64,000 nucleotides of DNA from positions 47,438-111,437 of the forward strand of contig NQOF01000011.1 of NCBI GenBank assembly GCA_002270465.1, in the 5' to 3' direction. Below, piece by piece: positions 44,073 to 52,522 of the stretch. The notes under the pieces were generated by a model. That model was not told the DNA's origin. It saw only the letters and a list, made by a program, of their open reading frames with translations, and did no database searches. Numbering within the stretch: the first letter of the stretch is position 1; each line of letters begins with the position of its first letter. A program made the translations under genes and the position numbers. Source of the DNA: Blautia hominis (GTDB lineage Bacteria; Bacillota; Clostridia; Lachnospirales; Lachnospiraceae).

Positions 44073-44382
44073 TTTCCACTGCTCCCTTCACAAAATCATA
44101 TATATCTGTTACCTGCTGCCAGTCATTTAAAAACTCCTGGATATGTTCCTTGCCCCCTTCGGTGATCCTGTAGTATTTACGCAGGCGGCTGTTGTGCTCC
44201 ACTGAGTATGTCTCCAGACGTCCGTTTGCCTCCAGGCGTTTTAATATGGGGTACAGGGTTGATTCTGATATTTCAATACATACGGATATGTCTTTAATGA
44301 TCTGGTATCCGTAGGAATCATTCTTGTATAATGCCGCAAGAACACAGAATTCCAGGAAGCCCTTCTTTAGCTGTGTATCCAT
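44059..44382 (-). CDS. PadR family transcriptional regulator
   Basis: A 107-residue winged-helix repressor: KKGFLEFCVLAALYKNDSYGYQIIKDI, SESTLYPILKRLEANGRLETY, then the wing with RLRKYYRITEGGKEHI. AAGGAGG precedes the ATG. A perfect 11-bp dyad covers its promoter, so it almost certainly represses itself and the downstream DUF1700 pair. Confidence 0.93.
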   Translation of the reverse strand: MDTQLKKGFLEFCVLAALYKNDSYGYQIIKDISVCIEISESTLYPILKRLEANGRLETYSVEHNSRLRKYYRITEGGKEHIQEFLNDWQQVTDIYDFVKGAVENEEG

Positions 44383-44399
44383 CGTATCGCCTCCTTATG

Positions 44400-44434
44400 C
44401 ATTATACTATACATTGCATAGTATAATGTGTCAA
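44400..44434 (-). promoter_or_regulatory. PadR promoter with overlapping perfect operator
   Basis: On the minus strand TTGACA (44429-44434) and TATAGT (44406-44411) have a 17-base spacer. Superimposed is a perfect dyad, CATTATACTAT / ATAGTATAATG, with a 7-base centre (44400-44428). It ends 18 bases before the PadR ATG. Confidence 0.85.
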
Positions 44435-44506
44435 GAGGTATTTTGTGATTTTTCAAATAAATTTTGCCGGCTCCCCACCGGGTGTGAGGCATCCCCTTTG
44501 GGGTAC

Positions 44507-44540
44507 AAAAAAATCGCCAACTTTTATAAAGTGACGATTT
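44507..44540 (-). terminator. Terminator after DUF6483 gene
   Basis: Stems AAATCG/CGATTT (44511-44516, 44535-44540) and ACTTT/AAAGT (44520-44524, 44528-44532), followed by a T-run on the minus strand. Confidence 0.8.
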
Positions 44541-44590
44541 CCGCTCAATGCTTCTGTATTATATTCCTACCACGCCTCACCGCTGTGGTA

Positions 44591-45007
44591 TTAGCGCTCT
44601 TCCTGTCCGGAAGGGCCGTCCAAATACAGATCCTCAGACAGTTCCTCCAGACCTTCGATACCATTGGCCGCTGCCAGCGCTTCCACGCCGTCCAGGATTT
44701 CCTGTCTGCTGTAGCCGTTTGCAGCCAGAAATTCATCTGTATATTGGTTGATATGGAGATAAAAGCTCATGGCCATCTCCATGTATCGTTTGTCAGTCTG
44801 ATCCATATCTGTGAGGAGTATGTTTTCCGCCTCATTGATCTTTCCCTTGTCTGCCATCTCAAGGATATCGCGGTAGAGAAAATCCGTGTCATCTGCTTTT
44901 TCTTCCTCCACCTCATACTCTGTAAATCTCTTTCCAAAGATGACACAGGCCAGGGCCTTGACCATATCCTTAATTATCCTCATGATATAATCTTCTTCAA
45001 ATCTCAT
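44591..45007 (-). CDS. DUF6483 family protein
   Basis: A 138-residue, mostly helical acidic protein: MRFEEDYIMRIIKDMVKALACVIFGK start, and a TPR-like middle (FLYRDILEMADKGKINEAENILL). The name DUF6483 is from memory. No signal peptide or catalytic motif is seen. AAGGAGG precedes the ATG. It follows the DUF6171 gene by 15 bases and is probably cotranscribed. The function is unknown. Confidence 0.8.
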   Translation of the reverse strand: MRFEEDYIMRIIKDMVKALACVIFGKRFTEYEVEEEKADDTDFLYRDILEMADKGKINEAENILLTDMDQTDKRYMEMAMSFYLHINQYTDEFLAANGYSRQEILDGVEALAAANGIEGLEELSEDLYLDGPSGQEER

Positions 45008-45022
45008 GCTGCGTCCTCCTTC

Positions 45023-45295
45023 TCACCACTTCTTCGGAATCCCGGGACAGTTGTTCTGTTTCATGACAGCCCGCATCTCCACAAAGCATCCGCAGATTCT
45101 GCACATTCCGCTTATTAAATGATCACATTCCCTGCAAAATGCGAGTCTCCGGTCATAGAGCTGCGAGGAGACCTTCAATTCCTCATCCAGATTTTCAATG
45201 TATTTACGCATGTCATCAAAATACTGCCCTTCATCCATATCCTGAAGAAGACACTTTCTGCAGAAACGTTTGGGTTGGTTTCCCGTATTCTCCAT
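45023..45295 (-). CDS. DUF6171 family zinc-binding protein
   Basis: A 90-residue protein with Cys pairs in an arrangement suited to two zinc sites: FCRKCLL near residue 12, FCRECDHL near 53, then GMCRICGCFVEMRAVMK and a final NNCPG. The name is recalled from the family's Cys pattern. GGAGG precedes the ATG. The function is unknown; it lies between glnA and DUF6483. Confidence 0.8.
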   Translation of the reverse strand: MENTGNQPKRFCRKCLLQDMDEGQYFDDMRKYIENLDEELKVSSQLYDRRLAFCRECDHLISGMCRICGCFVEMRAVMKQNNCPGIPKKW

Positions 45296-45398
45296 GCTGC
45301 ACCTCCGTTTCGCATAATTATGTAAACCAAATCCAGTCTAAACCTTTTCTTACACCACAGGCGGAATCCCAATAAAATCCCGCCTGTGCTACTGCTAT

Positions 45399-46829
45399 TT
45401 ATAGATCATAATAATATTTAAATTCTGAGGGGCTTGGAATCTGTTCGATTTCCTGCAGCTCTTTTTTCTTTTTCTCCAGCCAGATATCAATGAGGCGCTG
45501 CGGGAAGACACCGCCTGCGGTGAGATAATCGTGGTCATTTTCAAGGGCTTCCAGAGCTTCTCCCATGGAACGGGGCAGGCTCTGTATCTTTTTCTGCTCC
45601 TCAGGTGACAGGGAATACAGATTACAGTCAAAGGGACCCCATCCGTGTTCACGCGGGTCTATTTTATTCTTGATCCCATCCAGGCCTGCCATGAGAATGG
45701 CAGAATATGCATAGTATGGATTGGCTGTGGCATCCGGGTTGCGCAGTTCAAATCTCTTGGCTTCCGGTTTCTTGGCATAAGCCGGTATACGGATGACCGC
45801 GCTCCTGTTTGATGTTGCATATCCAATGGTTACAGGTGCTTCATAACCGGGTACCAGACGTTTGAAGGAGTTTGTGGATGGGTTGGTAAATGCGCACAGG
45901 GAGGCAATATGCTTGAGCAGGCCGCCGATAAAATAATGGGCGGTGTCGCTCAGTCCTGAATATCCGTCCTTATCGTAAAAGATGGGAGCGCCGTCTTTCA
46001 TGAGCAGCATATGCACATGCATACCGTTTCCGGCTTCTTTGTGAATGGGTTTCGGCATAAAGGTAACGGTTCTGCCTTCTGCCGCAGCCGCATTTTTCAA
46101 AACATATTTTACGATCATGGTCTTATCTGCCATTTCCACCATGTCACCCAGCTCAACCTCAATTTCCATCTGGCCCGGGCCGCCCACTTCGTGGTGATGA
46201 TATTTTACTTTGACACCCCACTCCTCCAGGAGCATACACATTTTACTTCTGAGATTATATCCCACGTCCTGGGGCGCTGCTGCGTGATATCCACCTTGAT
46301 ACGGAACCTGATAGCCGTTGTTCTGTCCATTATCTATGCCGCTGTTCCACTCCGCCTGCCTGGTGTCAATGCTGTAGCTGCACTTTTGAGGTGTGACACT
46401 ATAGCTTACATGGTCCAGCAGATAAAATTCAAATTCCGGCCCAATCACCATCCGGTCCGCGATCTGCTCCTCCTGCATATATTCCACTGCTTTGAGCGCA
46501 ACATTTCTCGGATACTGGTCAAAGGGCAGGTTCTTATCATCGCCGATAGTACAGACATTTCCGCACATGGTCAGTGTGGGAATCTCTGCAAATGGGTCCA
46601 CGGTAGCGGTGTCCGGGTCGGGAATAAATACCATATCACTCTTTTCTATAGGAGCATACCCGTAATTAGAACCGTCAAATCCGATTCCATAGACAAAAAT
46701 GTCATCATCAAAACGTTCCACCGGAATGGTCAAATGGCGCCACCGTCCGTTTAAATCCGTCATTTTAAAGTCTATCATACGGATCTGCTTTTCTTCACAC
46801 AGTTTTCTCACGTCTTCGCTTGTTTTCAT
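45399..46829 (-). CDS. glnA: Glutamine synthetase type I
   Basis: ATP-dependent ligation of ammonia to glutamate. The 476-residue product has the GSI beta-grasp start (KQIRMIDFKMTDLNGRWRH), metal/Glu residues in GPEFEFYL, HHHEVGGPGQMEIEV, the ATP/ammonia segment KPIHKEAGNGMHVHM, and NRSAVIRIP. The NLYDLPPEE adenylylation motif is replaced by NLYSLSPEEQ, so covalent regulation is unlikely. The ATG at 46829 has GGGGGATT upstream; longer in-frame extensions have none. It is 52 bases downstream of the beta-CASP gene on the same strand. Confidence 0.94.
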   Translation of the reverse strand: MKTSEDVRKLCEEKQIRMIDFKMTDLNGRWRHLTIPVERFDDDIFVYGIGFDGSNYGYAPIEKSDMVFIPDPDTATVDPFAEIPTLTMCGNVCTIGDDKNLPFDQYPRNVALKAVEYMQEEQIADRMVIGPEFEFYLLDHVSYSVTPQKCSYSIDTRQAEWNSGIDNGQNNGYQVPYQGGYHAAAPQDVGYNLRSKMCMLLEEWGVKVKYHHHEVGGPGQMEIEVELGDMVEMADKTMIVKYVLKNAAAAEGRTVTFMPKPIHKEAGNGMHVHMLLMKDGAPIFYDKDGYSGLSDTAHYFIGGLLKHIASLCAFTNPSTNSFKRLVPGYEAPVTIGYATSNRSAVIRIPAYAKKPEAKRFELRNPDATANPYYAYSAILMAGLDGIKNKIDPREHGWGPFDCNLYSLSPEEQKKIQSLPRSMGEALEALENDHDYLTAGGVFPQRLIDIWLEKKKKELQEIEQIPSPSEFKYYYDL

Positions 46830-46881
46830 GTAGAATCCCCCATTCTCTCTGTAAAATAGTTTTTTCCGCTGTCCCTGGCTG

Positions 46882-48489
46882 TCAGCGGTCCCACTTATCG
46901 CACATGGAATTAATCTGGTCTGCAAATTTTGCCAGGTCTTTATTTGCACCACCCTCATTATGACGGATAACCGTCATTAACCGCTGGCCTGCTGCAAGAA
47001 GTCTTGCATAAACACCGGAAGCCTTGCGGGCTTTTGCCTTCTCCTTCGCATGTTTGATGACAACTCCAACGGTTTCCTTCTCAAATTCATTTGCCAGCAT
47101 ATCAAATTCCGTGCCGCTGAAAGGCGCCATGGCATTGTAGCCCAGTTCATTTTTCAGCCTTTCCGCAAACAGATCACATACCTGGTCATCCCCGTGTGTT
47201 ACAAAGACACGCTGGGGCTTCTCCTTAAAAGCGGATGCCCAGCGGATCAGTCCCGCATCATCCGCATGGCCGCTGATGCCCGGCAGTCTCACAATGTCTG
47301 CGCAGACATGGATATCCTCACCGAACAGTCTTACATCTGTGGCGCCCTCCAGCAGCGCCCGTCCCAGTGTACCTACAGCCTGGTATCCGACAAATACAAT
47401 GGTGGACTCGCGCCTCCAAAGATTATGTTTCAGATGATGCTTGATACGTCCCGCATCACACATACCGCTGGCCGACAGGATCACCTTATGGCTGTCATCC
47501 ATATTGATGGCTCTTGACTCATCACTGGTGATGGAGAGCTTCAAACCCGGAAATGCTATAGGATTGATGCCTTTCTCTATGAGGTCCATGGCCTCCTCAT
47601 CATAGCAGTCCGTATAATGCTCTTTGAAAATATTGGTGGCCTGGACAGCCAGGGGGCTATCCACATACACATCAAAATACGGGTATTCGGGAAGCATATT
47701 TTCTTCTTTGATCCGCCTGAGAAAATACAGCATTTCCTGTGTTCTGCCGACAGCAAAGGAAGGCACCACCACGTTTCCGTTTTTGTCAAAGGTTCTTTTC
47801 AGAATTTTCACTAATTCCATGGCATAGTCAGGTCTTTCGCCGTGACTCCTGTCACCATAGGTGGATTCCATAACCACGTAGTCCGCGCTGTCCAGATATT
47901 CCGGATCTTTTATAAGCGGCTGGTCCAGGTTGCCGATATCTCCGGAGAACACGATCTTCTTCTCCACACCCTCCTCTGTGATCCAAATCTCAATACTCGA
48001 GGACCCCAGAAGATGCCCGGCATCCACAAATCTTACCTGTATGCCGTCCGCAACCTGGATTTTTCTGCTGTACCCACACCCCACAAACTGTTTGATCACA
48101 TTCAGAGCATCCTCCATGGTATATGCGGGTACAAAATCAGGCTGTCCGTTTCTCTGTGCCTTGCGGTTCCGCCACTCTGCCTCAAACATCTGGATATGTG
48201 CACTGTCACGCAGCATAATGTCACACAAATCGCAGGTAGCGTTGGTCGCATAAATAGGTCCCCGGAATCCTTTTGCATAAGCCAGCGGGAAATTGCCGGA
48301 GTGGTCAATATGGGCATGGGTCAGCAGCGCAAAATCCACATCAGACATTGCCACCGGGATCTCCTGGTTTTCATACTGATCCGGTCCCTGCTCCATTCCG
48401 CAGTCCACCAAAAACTTCTTCCCCGCCGCCTCCAGGAAATAACAACTTCCCGTAACCTCATGAGTCGCACCTATAAAAGTCAGTTTCAT
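46882..48489 (-). CDS. Beta-CASP metallo-beta-lactamase-fold RNase
   Basis: A 535-residue MBL-fold hydrolase of the CPSF/YsrH type. It has the metal motif LTHAHIDHSG near residue 58, SGDIGNLDQP, the beta-CASP insert (VPSFAVGRTQEML), and the RNA-specificity block SASGMCDAGRIKHHL, then ISGHADDAGLI and VFVTHGD. It probably processes RNA; 16S or mRNA targets cannot be told. The ATG at 48489 follows AAAGGGGG. A -10-like TATAAT is on the minus strand at 48533-48538. Confidence 0.88.
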   Translation of the reverse strand: MKLTFIGATHEVTGSCYFLEAAGKKFLVDCGMEQGPDQYENQEIPVAMSDVDFALLTHAHIDHSGNFPLAYAKGFRGPIYATNATCDLCDIMLRDSAHIQMFEAEWRNRKAQRNGQPDFVPAYTMEDALNVIKQFVGCGYSRKIQVADGIQVRFVDAGHLLGSSSIEIWITEEGVEKKIVFSGDIGNLDQPLIKDPEYLDSADYVVMESTYGDRSHGERPDYAMELVKILKRTFDKNGNVVVPSFAVGRTQEMLYFLRRIKEENMLPEYPYFDVYVDSPLAVQATNIFKEHYTDCYDEEAMDLIEKGINPIAFPGLKLSITSDESRAINMDDSHKVILSASGMCDAGRIKHHLKHNLWRRESTIVFVGYQAVGTLGRALLEGATDVRLFGEDIHVCADIVRLPGISGHADDAGLIRWASAFKEKPQRVFVTHGDDQVCDLFAERLKNELGYNAMAPFSGTEFDMLANEFEKETVGVVIKHAKEKAKARKASGVYARLLAAGQRLMTVIRHNEGGANKDLAKFADQINSMCDKWDR

Positions 48490-48607
48490 AAAAGAACCCC
48501 CTTTGCGGTTATATAAAAGTATGGTTACTTTCATTATACCGTAAAGGGGGGGAGTTTAATAGAACTTTTCAGATTATTTTATTATTTTTGATAGTGGTAA
48601 TTAATTA

Positions 48608-49108
48608 TTATCCTATCCAGATTCCATCGGTGGTTGGTAATTTTGTTTCAGTTGTACTTCCTTTTTGTGCAATACAGGCACCTTTTACTCTATAATAATA
48701 TCCCTTTGCCACGCTAACATTATAGCTTCTTGTAAAAGTCGCGGTATTATATGCAACATCATCATACATATCAACATTGTACCATGCCCCGCCAGAATAT
48801 CTCTGTAAAGTTAATTTAACGGTAACTTTATCACATGTCACAAAACATGTTGCAGAACCATACATATTAACCATACCACCACCGATATTAGTTATTTTAG
48901 CAATTCCTTGATTTAGAATATTTCCTCTTGTCAATGTACTCTCTATAGACTCTGCAGATACTTCATTAGTTAATTTTGAACCATCTACAATTTTCCCCAA
49001 ATCTTCTAATTCTTGTGCACTTACACTTGTGACAGTTAATACTGTTAACATTACACAGGCAATTATTGTCTTTAAAAAGTTTTTTCTACTAACTATTAAT
49101 TTTTTCAT
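48608..49108 (-). CDS. DUF6147 family secreted protein
   Basis: A 166-residue secreted protein: signal peptide LKTIIACVMLTVLTVTSVSA, a linker, then a beta-rich domain (LTRGNILNQGIAKITNIGGG, TCFVTCDKVTVKLTLQRYSGGAWY, GYYYRVKGACIA). The three Cys are paired-looking. The name DUF6147 is from memory. It is AT-rich and follows the DUF4367 gene by 13 bases, so it may be an output of the sigma/DUF4367 regulatory pair. Confidence 0.8.
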   Translation of the reverse strand: MKKLIVSRKNFLKTIIACVMLTVLTVTSVSAQELEDLGKIVDGSKLTNEVSAESIESTLTRGNILNQGIAKITNIGGGMVNMYGSATCFVTCDKVTVKLTLQRYSGGAWYNVDMYDDVAYNTATFTRSYNVSVAKGYYYRVKGACIAQKGSTTETKLPTTDGIWIG

Positions 49109-49121
49109 CTTTTAGTCCTTT

Positions 49122-50063
49122 CTAAAATATCAAATTTTCAACTATCAATCTTATCTCTTTTTCTTGCAGTTTTCCACTAATACAGTAGTAAGTATTACCA
49201 TAATCCCATTGTGCCAAATAGACCGGCATCTCATCTCCTTCTTCTTCGATTTTCCAAAGTTCAATCTTTGAATCAATCATATCATTATTGAGAGTATCTA
49301 TCAAACTTCCTTGGTCATTACGATATATACCACTTGATTCATTATTATTTTCTAATATTTGTAGATAAAAATATTGTGTTTCTAATTTGTATCTCATATA
49401 CACTGCATGAGCATCCTGGTCTATACGAAAGGAATCATAAATCGTCCCATCTGGCAGATAATATAACGAAGGTACTGTTACCTCTAAAATTCTCTCTATT
49501 TCTTTTTTGTCGTCCTCTTCCTGTGTACTACTTACTATTACATCTCCAGTATTATTAACTTTTGTATTTACATCATTACCAAACATTTCATTCATTTTTT
49601 GCATTACAAAAGTTCTATTAGCCTGACTACTCATAGATACACCAAACACACCCATTAATGTTATTGCTAACATTGCAACCCATTTAAAAGCTTTACGTGC
49701 ATATGAAGTCTTATATATGACACTCTTTTTAAATGGCTGTATATGCTTTATTGCTTTGGAGTTTTTAGCAAAAATATTTTCCTGACTCTCTTTATCATCT
49801 GAAAGTTCTATCTTCTCTTCGTTCATATCTTCTTGCTCTACTTCGGCCAGCAGCCCTCTCTCATTTGCTATTCCCACAATTTTCTGGAACAGTTCCTCGG
49901 AGGGCTCAAAATCATCTAAATCCGGGTCGTTTTCCAACCCGTTTACCATCTCTGCGGTTTCATCAAGGACGCTTTGGCTGACCCATTCCTCAAAAGCTTT
50001 GTCTTTCTGGACTGCCGCAGACTTATGTGCTTGTTCAACTTGCTTTTCGTCCAATTTACTCAT
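49122..50063 (-). CDS. DUF4367 domain protein, possible anti-sigma factor
   Basis: A 313-residue bitopic membrane protein. The N-terminal 130 residues are cytosolic and acidic/helical. A single helix follows (KWVAMLAITLMGVFGVSMS), then an external DUF4367-like beta domain (SLYYLPDGTIYDSFRIDQDAHAVYMRY...). This topology is that of ECF-type anti-sigma factors. A sigma-70-like gene lies on the same strand at 51377-51934 but is separated by murG and a MITE. AGGAG precedes the ATG. Confidence 0.78.
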   Translation of the reverse strand: MSKLDEKQVEQAHKSAAVQKDKAFEEWVSQSVLDETAEMVNGLENDPDLDDFEPSEELFQKIVGIANERGLLAEVEQEDMNEEKIELSDDKESQENIFAKNSKAIKHIQPFKKSVIYKTSYARKAFKWVAMLAITLMGVFGVSMSSQANRTFVMQKMNEMFGNDVNTKVNNTGDVIVSSTQEEDDKKEIERILEVTVPSLYYLPDGTIYDSFRIDQDAHAVYMRYKLETQYFYLQILENNNESSGIYRNDQGSLIDTLNNDMIDSKIELWKIEEEGDEMPVYLAQWDYGNTYYCISGKLQEKEIRLIVENLIF

Positions 50064-50127
50064 GAAACTCCTATCTTTCCTTGACTTTTCCTGACAAGTG
50101 TATCATATTATCTTATAGTATTTGTTT

Positions 50128-50263
50128 GTAACTATTCAGTAGGCGTCTGCACATTCACCGCGCTGACCGCAAGAAATTGTTCAGCAGCCAGGCAAAAATC
50201 CCGTCGCCGAAGGCGATCTTGTGCGGATCTTTGCTCGTAACTGTGAAGGTACTGAACCGTTAC
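50128..50263. repeat. MITE-like repeat, family 2, copy B
   Basis: A 136-bp copy of the element at 2038-2171: GTAACTATTCAGTA at the left, TACTGAACCGTTAC at the right, and the same internal GTCGCC/GGCGA hairpin. It sits between the divergent DUF4367 and murG genes, 45 bases before the murG start, so it may affect their promoters. Confidence 0.75.
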
Positions 50264-50307
50264 AATTATTCTTTTAACTATTATTTTTGAATGAGCAGGA
50301 GGACACC

Positions 50308-51375
50308 ATGAAACATATCGTACTTACCGGCGGCGGTACTGCCGGACACGTTACCCCTAATATTGCAATGATTCCCCGCCTAAAGGAGCTGGGCTATACC
50401 ATTTCTTATATCGGTTCCTATGAAGGAATCGAAAAAAAACTGATAGAGGAATTGGGTATCCCTTATTATGGGATTGCATCCGGTAAATTAAGACGCTATT
50501 TTGATGTCAAAAACTTTACTGACCCATTCAAAGTTATGAAAGGCTTTGCGGAAGCTAAAAAACTTATGAAACAGTTGAAACCTGATGTTGTCTTTTCCAA
50601 AGGCGGATTTGTTACCGTTCCTGTGGTGATCGCGGCAAGCAGGCGAAAAATCCCTACCTTTATCCACGAATCTGACATGACACCTGGTCTGGCTAATAAA
50701 ATTTCTATTCCTTTTGCTACTAAAGTGTGCTGCAACTTCCCTGAAACCGTGTCTGAACTGCCCGCGAACAAAGCGGTACTGACCGGAACTCCCATACGGC
50801 AGGAACTGCTGGAAGGAAGCCCCGAAAGAGCACGGGCTTTTACCGGTTTTACTTCTGACAAACCGGTTATTATGATCATTGGGGGAAGCCTTGGTGCAGC
50901 AGCCGTAAATGATGCCGTCCGTGCAGTTCTTCCTGAATTGCTGAAAAATTTCCAAGTTGTCCATCTCTGCGGCAAAGGAAAACTGGACGAATCATTAAAA
51001 GACACAAAAGGTTATGTACAGTATGAATATATCAAAAAAGAACTGGCCGATCTATTTGCCCTTGCGGATATTGTCATTTCCAGAGCAGGCGCCAATGCCA
51101 TCTGTGAACTGAGTGCACTGAAAAAACCTAATCTCCTGATTCCGCTATCTGCCCGTGCAAGCCGCGGTGACCAGATACTGAATGCCCGTTCTTTTGAACG
51201 CATGGGTTACAGTATGGTTCTGGAGGAGGAAGAAATCACCAATGAAAAGCTTCTTGATACAATTAACTCCCTCTATGAAAACCGCTCTACTTTTACGGAT
51301 GCCATGTCCAAAAGCAAGCTGACTGATTCTATTGAAGAAATTGTTCAGCTATTTGAACAGACCATAAACAGATAA
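50308..51375 (+). CDS. murG: MurG, lipid II-forming GlcNAc transferase
   Basis: Transfers GlcNAc from UDP-GlcNAc to lipid I on the cytoplasmic membrane face. The 355-residue product has GGGTAGHVTPN, FSKGGFVTVPVV, FIHESDMTPG, IGGSLGAAAVN and SRAGANAICELSALKKPNLLIPL, all of the GT28 family. The ATG at 50308 has AGGAGG at ideal spacing; the longer frame start at 50287 lacks one. It is an isolated plus-strand gene outside a division/cell-wall cluster, inserted between a minus-strand sigma factor and its probable anti-sigma gene. Confidence 0.95.
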   Translation: MKHIVLTGGGTAGHVTPNIAMIPRLKELGYTISYIGSYEGIEKKLIEELGIPYYGIASGKLRRYFDVKNFTDPFKVMKGFAEAKKLMKQLKPDVVFSKGGFVTVPVVIAASRRKIPTFIHESDMTPGLANKISIPFATKVCCNFPETVSELPANKAVLTGTPIRQELLEGSPERARAFTGFTSDKPVIMIIGGSLGAAAVNDAVRAVLPELLKNFQVVHLCGKGKLDESLKDTKGYVQYEYIKKELADLFALADIVISRAGANAICELSALKKPNLLIPLSARASRGDQILNARSFERMGYSMVLEEEEITNEKLLDTINSLYENRSTFTDAMSKSKLTDSIEEIVQLFEQTINR

Positions 51376-51376
51376 T

Positions 51377-51934
51377 TCATAGCGAATCGTATTCTGACTG
51401 ATATCTTTGTTTCAGCCATTCCATCATCCTGTGTCTCTTGGTACGCACATTTCCAATGGTGATGCCAAGAGCACAGGCAATTTCTTCATCGTTTTCTCCC
51501 ATGACATATGTCCTTACTGTGATTTCATACCAGTCCGTATTCTTCGTTCTCAGAGAATTGAGAATCTTTCCGGTAAATTCTTTGTGCACCATCATCTCAG
51601 CCATTTCATCATTATAAAATCTGGTGCTTTTGCCTCCGTTGTCATTCTTGTCCGCCATTTTCTCCGCACCTACTTTTTCAGCACGGTCTCCTGCTGTCAC
51701 TTCATGTACCTGATAAGCCTTCTTACAAAAATCTATGGCTTTTCTTCTGGCACAAACGGACAGCCATTCCGCATAACGTGTTTTATCAACAGTATCCACC
51801 TTTTCCAGAAACGTAAGAAATGTTTCTTGGCAGATATCCTGTGAAAGATCTGCATCATACAAGACACAGTATGCCGCTTTCATAACTAAACGATAATATT
51901 GATGAAAGATTTCACGAAATTTTTCTTCTGTCAT
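51377..51934 (-). CDS. Sigma-70 family (ECF-like) RNA polymerase sigma factor
   Basis: A 185-residue sigma factor. Region 2 reads FREIFHQYYRLVMKAAYCVLYDADLSQDICQETFLTFLEK; region 4 reads YVMGENDEEIACALGITIGNVRTKRHRMMEWL. An unusual basic/Asn-rich linker of about 50 residues lies between them. AAAAGGG precedes the ATG. It is convergent with murG, ending one base after its stop. Its expected partner is the DUF4367 protein. Confidence 0.88.
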   Translation of the reverse strand: MTEEKFREIFHQYYRLVMKAAYCVLYDADLSQDICQETFLTFLEKVDTVDKTRYAEWLSVCARRKAIDFCKKAYQVHEVTAGDRAEKVGAEKMADKNDNGGKSTRFYNDEMAEMMVHKEFTGKILNSLRTKNTDWYEITVRTYVMGENDEEIACALGITIGNVRTKRHRMMEWLKQRYQSEYDSL

Positions 51935-51954
51935 CTTAACCCTTTTCCTGAAGT

Positions 51955-52362
51955 CTAATCCATTGAAAACTTCTCAAGGATTTCCTGTTTATCCTCCTCT
52001 GTTAATTTCCCCGGCGTCCATGTAATCCCAGCGTTATCCCCAACACTGCGCGGTATCAGATGGATATGGAAATGGAAGACGGTCTGGCCAGCTGCTTCTC
52101 CGTTGTTCTGCACAACATTATAACCATCGCAGCCGAGAACGTCTCTCATTCTGGTGATTATTTTCTTTGCAAGCACCATCGCTTTACCTGCCAGCTCATC
52201 AGGGATTTCATAGAGATTGGCATAGTGCTGTTTCGGCAGAATTAAAGCATGTCCTTTGTTCGCTGGTCCCAGGTCCAATATGACCCGGAAGTCCTCATCC
52301 TCATAGAGCGTTGCGGACGGGATCTCGCCGTCTGCAATCTTACAAAAAATACAATCCGACAT
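51955..52362 (-). CDS. HIT family nucleotide hydrolase
   Basis: A 135-residue HINT-branch protein: zinc pair CIFC at 4 and 7, GHALILPKQHYANL, and the histidine triad HFHIHLIPR (His97, 99 and 101). It hydrolyses nucleoside phosphoramidates or similar. AAGGAGAAAT precedes the ATG. It is upstream of the sigma factor by 20 bases and possibly cotranscribed. Confidence 0.94.
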   Translation of the reverse strand: MSDCIFCKIADGEIPSATLYEDEDFRVILDLGPANKGHALILPKQHYANLYEIPDELAGKAMVLAKKIITRMRDVLGCDGYNVVQNNGEAAGQTVFHFHIHLIPRSVGDNAGITWTPGKLTEEDKQEILEKFSMD

Positions 52363-52522
52363 ATTTATTTCTCCTTTCTGTGCTGCTTTTGCCGGCTCTT
52401 ATCGACGGCATTCTGTCATAAGTTTGTCGTTTTTTGGCGCTTTTTAGGTTATGAAATTATTTGATATTTGGCAGTAACAGTGCTACACTATCAACGTAAA
52501 GAAAGAACAGGGGGGACACCTA

